The position numbers and the translations under genes were made by a program. The notes under the pieces were generated by a model, which searched no databases, was not told where the DNA came from, and saw only the letters and a program-made list of their open reading frames with translations. A stretch of 9,081 nt of DNA from Helicobacteraceae bacterium UBA6016 (GTDB taxonomy: Bacteria; Campylobacterota; Campylobacteria; Campylobacterales; UBA6016). How positions within the stretch are numbered: position 1 is the stretch's first letter; each line of letters begins with the position of its first letter. The stretch covers positions 39,431-48,511 of the forward strand of contig DIZY01000134.1 of NCBI GenBank assembly GCA_002428055.1, read 5' to 3'. Of the stretch, positions 5,648 through 9,081 are shown piece after piece.

Positions 5648-7031
5648 TTTTATTAGTCATGGCAAGAGGTATTACCCACTCGTCGAACTGTGCAGAGGTA
5701 ACAAGACCGAGAGCCATCGCCTCATCTTTTAGGGTGGAGCCGTTTTTGTGAGCCGTTTTTGCTATTTTTGCCGCATTTTCATAGCCTATGTGCGGATTTA
5801 GAGCCGTTACTAGCATTAATGAGTCGTTTAGATATGCCGTTATTTTTTCGATATTTGGCTCTATTCCTACCGCACAGTTGTCGGCGAAGCTCACCATCGA
5901 ATCAGATAGCAATCTTACGGATTGGAGTACATTGTAAATAATTACGGGCTTGAATACATTTAGCTCAAAGTTTCCTTGAGACGCCGCAAATCCTACCGCC
6001 GCATCGTTACCCATCACTTGGCAGGCTACCATTGTCATAGCCTCTGATTGCGTAGGGTTTACTTTGCCCGGCATGATAGAGCTTCCAGGCTCGTTTTCGG
6101 GTATTGTTAGCTCACCTAGGCCACATCTAGGACCGCTGGCTAGCCATCTGATATCGTTTGCTATTTTCATCAGATTTGCCGCTAGACCTTTTAGCGCTCC
6201 GTGCAAAGAGGTGAGGGCGTCGTGGCTTGTAAGAGCATGAAACTTATTCGGTGCGCTTACAAATCTTTTGCCTGTTATTTCGCTTATTTTTTTTGCCGCC
6301 GTTTCTGAAAGCTTTGGATGAGCGTTTAGCCCTGTTCCTACTGCCGTACCGCCGATTGCAAGTTCTCTGACGAACTCTAGGTTTGCCTTGATTTGCGCCT
6401 CCGAATTTTCAAGCATCGCCACATATCCGCTAAACTCTTGACCAAGCGTGAGAGGCGTAGCATCTTGAAGGTGTGTTCTGCCTATTTTTACGATGTTATC
6501 AAACGCCGCCATCTTTTGTGCAAGCACTTTTTTGAGGTGGTTTAGCGAAATGAGTAGTTTTTCCTCCACTTCTACCACGGTTGCTATGTGCATCGCCGTC
6601 GGGAAAGTGTCGTTAGAGCTTTGAGACATATTGACATGGTCATTTGGGTGAATAGTTTTTTCTTTTGTGAAGTCTAGCCCCATGTTTTGCATAGCTCTGT
6701 GTGCTATGACCTCGTTCATGTTCATATTTGTCTGCGTGCCGCTTCCTGTTTGCCAAATGGATAGTGGAAATGCGCCCTCAAGCTTGCCTTCCATTATCTC
6801 GTCGCAAGCTTTTGCTATCGCCTCTTTTTTTGTCTCATCCATTTTGCCAAGCTCGTTGTTTGCGAGAGCCAAAGCTTTTTTGAGTACCGCAAACGCACTA
6901 ATAAGCTCAAACGGCATCTTCTCAGTGCCTATCTTGAAGTTTTCAAGACTCCTTTGAGTTTGAGCTCCCCATATCGCATCCTGTGGGACGCGTACTTCGC
7001 CCATCGTGTCTTTTTCTATTCTGTATTCCAT
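5640..7031 (-). CDS. fumC: Fumarate hydratase, class II
   Basis: This 463-residue enzyme interconverts malate and fumarate without an iron-sulfur cluster and works as a cytoplasmic homotetramer. The superfamily signature GSSIMPGKVNPTQSE lies at 316-330 with the catalytic serine S317/S318 loop, and K323 and N325. 'SSND' (138-141) and GRTHLQDATP (184-193) with H187 supply the other active-site parts (E. coli uses H188 and S318). 'PGKVNPTQ' distinguishes it from aspartase (PAKVNPVI) and from argininosuccinate lyase. Length is standard. The ATG is 2 nt after the mdh stop, with GAGGGGG seven nt upstream inside the end of mdh, so the two are coupled. In C. jejuni, as I recall, no fumarase lies in the corresponding cluster, so its presence here makes the malate-fumarate step co-regulated with the rest. 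Confidence 0.96.
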   Translation of the reverse strand: MEYRIEKDTMGEVRVPQDAIWGAQTQRSLENFKIGTEKMPFELISAFAVLKKALALANNELGKMDETKKEAIAKACDEIMEGKLEGAFPLSIWQTGSGTQTNMNMNEVIAHRAMQNMGLDFTKEKTIHPNDHVNMSQSSNDTFPTAMHIATVVEVEEKLLISLNHLKKVLAQKMAAFDNIVKIGRTHLQDATPLTLGQEFSGYVAMLENSEAQIKANLEFVRELAIGGTAVGTGLNAHPKLSETAAKKISEITGKRFVSAPNKFHALTSHDALTSLHGALKGLAANLMKIANDIRWLASGPRCGLGELTIPENEPGSSIMPGKVNPTQSEAMTMVACQVMGNDAAVGFAASQGNFELNVFKPVIIYNVLQSVRLLSDSMVSFADNCAVGIEPNIEKITAYLNDSLMLVTALNPHIGYENAAKIAKTAHKNGSTLKDEAMALGLVTSAQFDEWVIPLAMTNKSN

Positions 7032-7033
7032 TT

Positions 7034-7987
7034 TTACACCCCCTCAAAAAAGTTTGCGTTTTCTAGTTTGTCTACAAGGCTTTGTACGCTCTCTACCGAG
7101 CGGGCAAATGCCGCCTTTTCATCATCGTTTAGGTTGACTTCGATGACTTTTTCTGCGCCTCTTGCGCCTATCATGATAGGCACGCCGGTAACGATGTTGC
7201 TATATCCGTACTCACCCTCTAACATTACTGCGCAAGAGTGGATTTGTCTGGTGTCTCTCATGATTGACTCTACCATTGTGGCTGTAGACTTCGCTGGAGC
7301 GTAATACGCCGAGCCTGTTTGCAGAAGCTCTACTATTTCGGCTCCGCCGTGTCTTGTGCGAAGTACTATCTCGTCTATCTCTTCAGGAGTCAAAAGGTCA
7401 AAAAGACCGACACCGGCAACCGTAGAGTATCTAGGCAGAGGCACCATATCATCGCCGTGTCCGCCCATTACGGAGGCTCTTATCTGTCCAGCGCCGTAGC
7501 CCAGTTTTTGTTGGATGAAGCTTGCCATTCTTGCGGCGTCAAGTATTCCAGCCATTCCGAGTACTCTTGATCTATCAAAACCAGTTGTTCTGACTGCCGT
7601 GTATACCATTGCGTCAAGCGGATTTGATACGACTATGATTGTTGCGTTTGGAGCGTATTTTTTGATGTCTATGCAGATGTTTTTCATAATTTCGGCGTTG
7701 ATAAATAGCAAATCGTCTCTGCTCATTCCCGGTTTTCTAGGGCTTCCCGCGGTTATTACTACGATGTCGCTACCCGCTATATCTTCAGGATTTACCGCCG
7801 CTTTTACTACGGCGTGGCTTCTTGCGGCTTGTGCGGCTTGGCTCATGTCGAGCGCTCTACCTTTTGCTACCTCTACTTTGTTGTCCCTCAACCAAATTTC
7901 GTGACATACGCCGTTCATAGCGAGAATAAATGCGATTGTGGAGCCTACATTCCCGGCCCCGACGATTGTTACTTTTCTGCCTTCCAT
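7034..7987 (-). CDS. mdh: NAD-dependent malate dehydrogenase (LDH-like type)
   Basis: This 317-residue enzyme reduces oxaloacetate to malate, or the reverse, in the cytoplasm. The nucleotide-binding Rossmann motif GAGNVGST is at 10-17, and D35 (WLRDN) at the end of the second strand favours NAD(H) over NADP(H). Substrate residues are R84 and R90 (PRKPGMSRDDL), R153 (LDAARMASF) and the catalytic H177 (MGGHGDDMVP) with D150. Arginine at the first of these positions marks malate rather than lactate specificity. Overall layout and length resemble the LDH-like bacterial malate dehydrogenases rather than the E. coli dimer type. AAGAGG lies 9 nt before the ATG. Upstream is a 101-bp gap with a terminator-like hairpin after icd, so mdh may have its own promoter or rely on read-through. 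Downstream, fumC follows after 2 nt. Confidence 0.95.
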   Translation of the reverse strand: MEGRKVTIVGAGNVGSTIAFILAMNGVCHEIWLRDNKVEVAKGRALDMSQAAQAARSHAVVKAAVNPEDIAGSDIVVITAGSPRKPGMSRDDLLFINAEIMKNICIDIKKYAPNATIIVVSNPLDAMVYTAVRTTGFDRSRVLGMAGILDAARMASFIQQKLGYGAGQIRASVMGGHGDDMVPLPRYSTVAGVGLFDLLTPEEIDEIVLRTRHGGAEIVELLQTGSAYYAPAKSTATMVESIMRDTRQIHSCAVMLEGEYGYSNIVTGVPIMIGARGAEKVIEVNLNDDEKAAFARSVESVQSLVDKLENANFFEGV

Positions 7988-8047
7988 CTTCTAGTACCTC
8001 TTCTATGTCTTTTATCTTTTGTCTAAAGTTTGAGTTTAACTTTACAC

Positions 8048-8082
8048 AAAAAAATGTTTAAGATACCGCCCGCAGGGGGCGG
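8048..8082 (-). terminator. Terminator- or attenuator-like hairpin after icd
   Basis: In the minus-strand direction, a GC-only 6-bp stem (arms at 8077-8082 and 8066-8071, 5-nt loop) starts 6 nt after the icd stop. Eleven nt after the stem comes a run of seven T (8048-8054). A canonical intrinsic terminator has the T-run directly after the stem, so this one is imperfect. Partial termination would give more icd than downstream transcript. A 3'-end-stabilising hairpin is the alternative. Confidence 0.45.
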
Positions 8083-8088
8083 CTGTTG

Positions 8089-9081
8089 TTATTTTATGCT
8101 ATCTATAATTGCGTTTAGCGTGTTTGAGGGTCTCATAGCTTTTGCCGTTCTTGCGGCGTCCGGTCTATAGTATCCGCCGATATCTTGCGGCTTGCCTTGT
8201 GCTCCTATTAGCTCTGCATTGATTTTCTCTTCGTTTGCCTTTAGGTCTGCGTAGACTTTTGCAAAGTTCGCTTTCAAGTCTGCATCGTCGTTTTGGTTTG
8301 CAAGAGCTTCTGCCCAGTACATCGCAAGATAGAAGTGGCTTCCTCTATTGTCTATACCGCCTACTTTTCTAGCAGGAGATTTGTCTTCTACTAGGAATTT
8401 GTCATTTGCAAGGTCAAGCGTTTTCGCAAGAATCGCCGCTTTTTTGTTGTCAAATGTATTTGCAAGGTGCTCTAGTGATACCTGAAGTGCTAGGAATTCA
8501 CCGAGAGAATCCCATCTTAGATAACCTTCCTCTTGGAACTGCTGAACATGCTTAGGAGCAGAACCGCCAGCACCAGTTTCAAATAGACCGCCGCCTTGTA
8601 GCAGAGGAACGATTGAAAGCATTTTTGCGCTTGTTCCAAGCTCAAGGATTGGGAATAGGTCTGTTAGATAATCTCTGAGAACATTGCCCGTTGCAGAGAT
8701 AGTATCTTCACCTTTTCTGATTCTCTCAAGAGTATAAGCCATAGCATCTTTCGGAGCTAGTATTTCTATCGTTAGACCGCTAGTGTCGTGGTCTTTTAGG
8801 TATTTTTGTACTTTGGCTATGATCTCGGCATCGTGTGCTCTGTTTGCGTCTAGCCAGAATACGACAGGCATACCGCTTAGTCTACTTCTTGTTACGGCTA
8901 GTTTTACCCAGTCTTGAACAGGAATATCTTTTACTCTAGACATTCTCCAAATATCGCCGGCTTCTACATCATGGCTCATTAGTACGGCACCGTTTGCATC
9001 TACCACATTTACCGTACCGTCTGCAGGGATTTCAAATGTAGTCGGGTGAGAACCGTACTCTTCAGCTTTTTGAGCCATAAG
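8089..9081 (-). CDS. icd: NADP-dependent isocitrate dehydrogenase, monomeric type (C-terminal part)
   Basis: The C-terminal 330 residues are visible; the frame is open to the right edge (leucine codon at 9079-9081), so the internal methionine next to it is not the true start. The family is the ~740-residue monomeric IDH, not the common dimeric one. Diagnostic stretches are LMAQKAEEYGSHPTTFEI, ELGTSAKMLSIVPLL and GGGLFETGAGGSAPKH. Counting from the methionine at 9076-9078, H177, R188 and R237 have exactly the spacing of the NADP-binding H589/R600/R649 of the Azotobacter enzyme. That supports NADP(H) specificity and implies about 410 residues lie beyond the edge. The reaction is isocitrate to 2-oxoglutarate + CO2, or the reductive carboxylation. 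It is the most upstream operon gene in view, and promoters would lie beyond the window. Confidence 0.95.
   Translation of the reverse strand, partial: LMAQKAEEYGSHPTTFEIPADGTVNVVDANGAVLMSHDVEAGDIWRMSRVKDIPVQDWVKLAVTRSRLSGMPVVFWLDANRAHDAEIIAKVQKYLKDHDTSGLTIEILAPKDAMAYTLERIRKGEDTISATGNVLRDYLTDLFPILELGTSAKMLSIVPLLQGGGLFETGAGGSAPKHVQQFQEEGYLRWDSLGEFLALQVSLEHLANTFDNKKAAILAKTLDLANDKFLVEDKSPARKVGGIDNRGSHFYLAMYWAEALANQNDDADLKANFAKVYADLKANEEKINAELIGAQGKPQDIGGYYRPDAARTAKAMRPSNTLNAIIDSIK

Noticed and set aside
5640..7031. Aspartate ammonia-lyase
   Set aside because: The signature reads GSSIMPGKVNPTQ, as in class II fumarases, not the PAKVNPVI form of aspartases.
7988..8060. Possible sigma-70 promoter for mdh (minus strand TTAAAC, 17-nt spacer, GATAAA)
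   Set aside because: Only 3 of 6 and 4 of 6 bases match the consensus in an AT-rich stretch where such matches are expected by chance. Without a mapped transcript start I do not call it.
1..9081. CRISPR array, defence system, transposon or prophage
   Set aside because: I found no spaced direct-repeat array, transposase, integrase, terminal inverted repeats or tRNA. Apart from the HMA protein every gene is recognisable housekeeping or flagellar machinery.

Overview
The window is a central-carbon operon from a Campylobacterota (Epsilonproteobacteria) genome, most like free-living chemolithotrophs of the Sulfurimonas/Sulfurovum type. The assignment rests on gene content and order: a monomeric-type isocitrate dehydrogenase, malate dehydrogenase, class II fumarase, succinyl-CoA synthetase and the four-subunit 2-oxoglutarate:acceptor oxidoreductase in D-A-B-C order. 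From memory, Campylobacter jejuni has a shorter version (icd-mdh-sucC-sucD-oorDABC). The AT-rich, A/T-ending codon style fits. I could run no search, so the genus is an inference.

Layout. On the plus strand, bases 1-258 hold the 3' end of a FlaG-like flagellar gene. Everything else is one minus-strand gene train, read from right to left: icd (cut by the right edge), a 101-bp gap with a terminator-like hairpin, mdh, fumC, a second 101-bp gap with hairpins and short repeats, then sucC, sucD, a small heavy-metal-associated (HMA) domain protein, oorD, oorA, oorB and oorC. Within the two tight blocks, adjacent genes are 1-11 nt apart and most Shine-Dalgarno sequences lie on or near the preceding stop codon, so translational coupling is likely. 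oorC and flaG converge with only 6 nt between their stop codons.

Function. Together the enzymes cover oxaloacetate-malate-fumarate and succinate-succinyl-CoA-2-oxoglutarate-isocitrate. Run reductively, this is most of the carbon-fixing half of the reductive TCA cycle, with OorDABC as the ferredoxin-dependent CO2-fixing step and isocitrate dehydrogenase as the second carboxylation. Fumarate reductase, aconitase and ATP-citrate lyase are not in the window, so the sequence does not show which direction the cycle runs.

The window is mostly well-known metabolism. The least explained parts are the HMA-domain protein between sucD and oorD, the C-terminal cysteine pair of OorC, the structured 101-bp gaps and the terminator-poor convergent end with flaG. 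I see no tRNA, rRNA, CRISPR array, insertion sequence or phage gene. No gene-free stretch exceeds about 100 bases.
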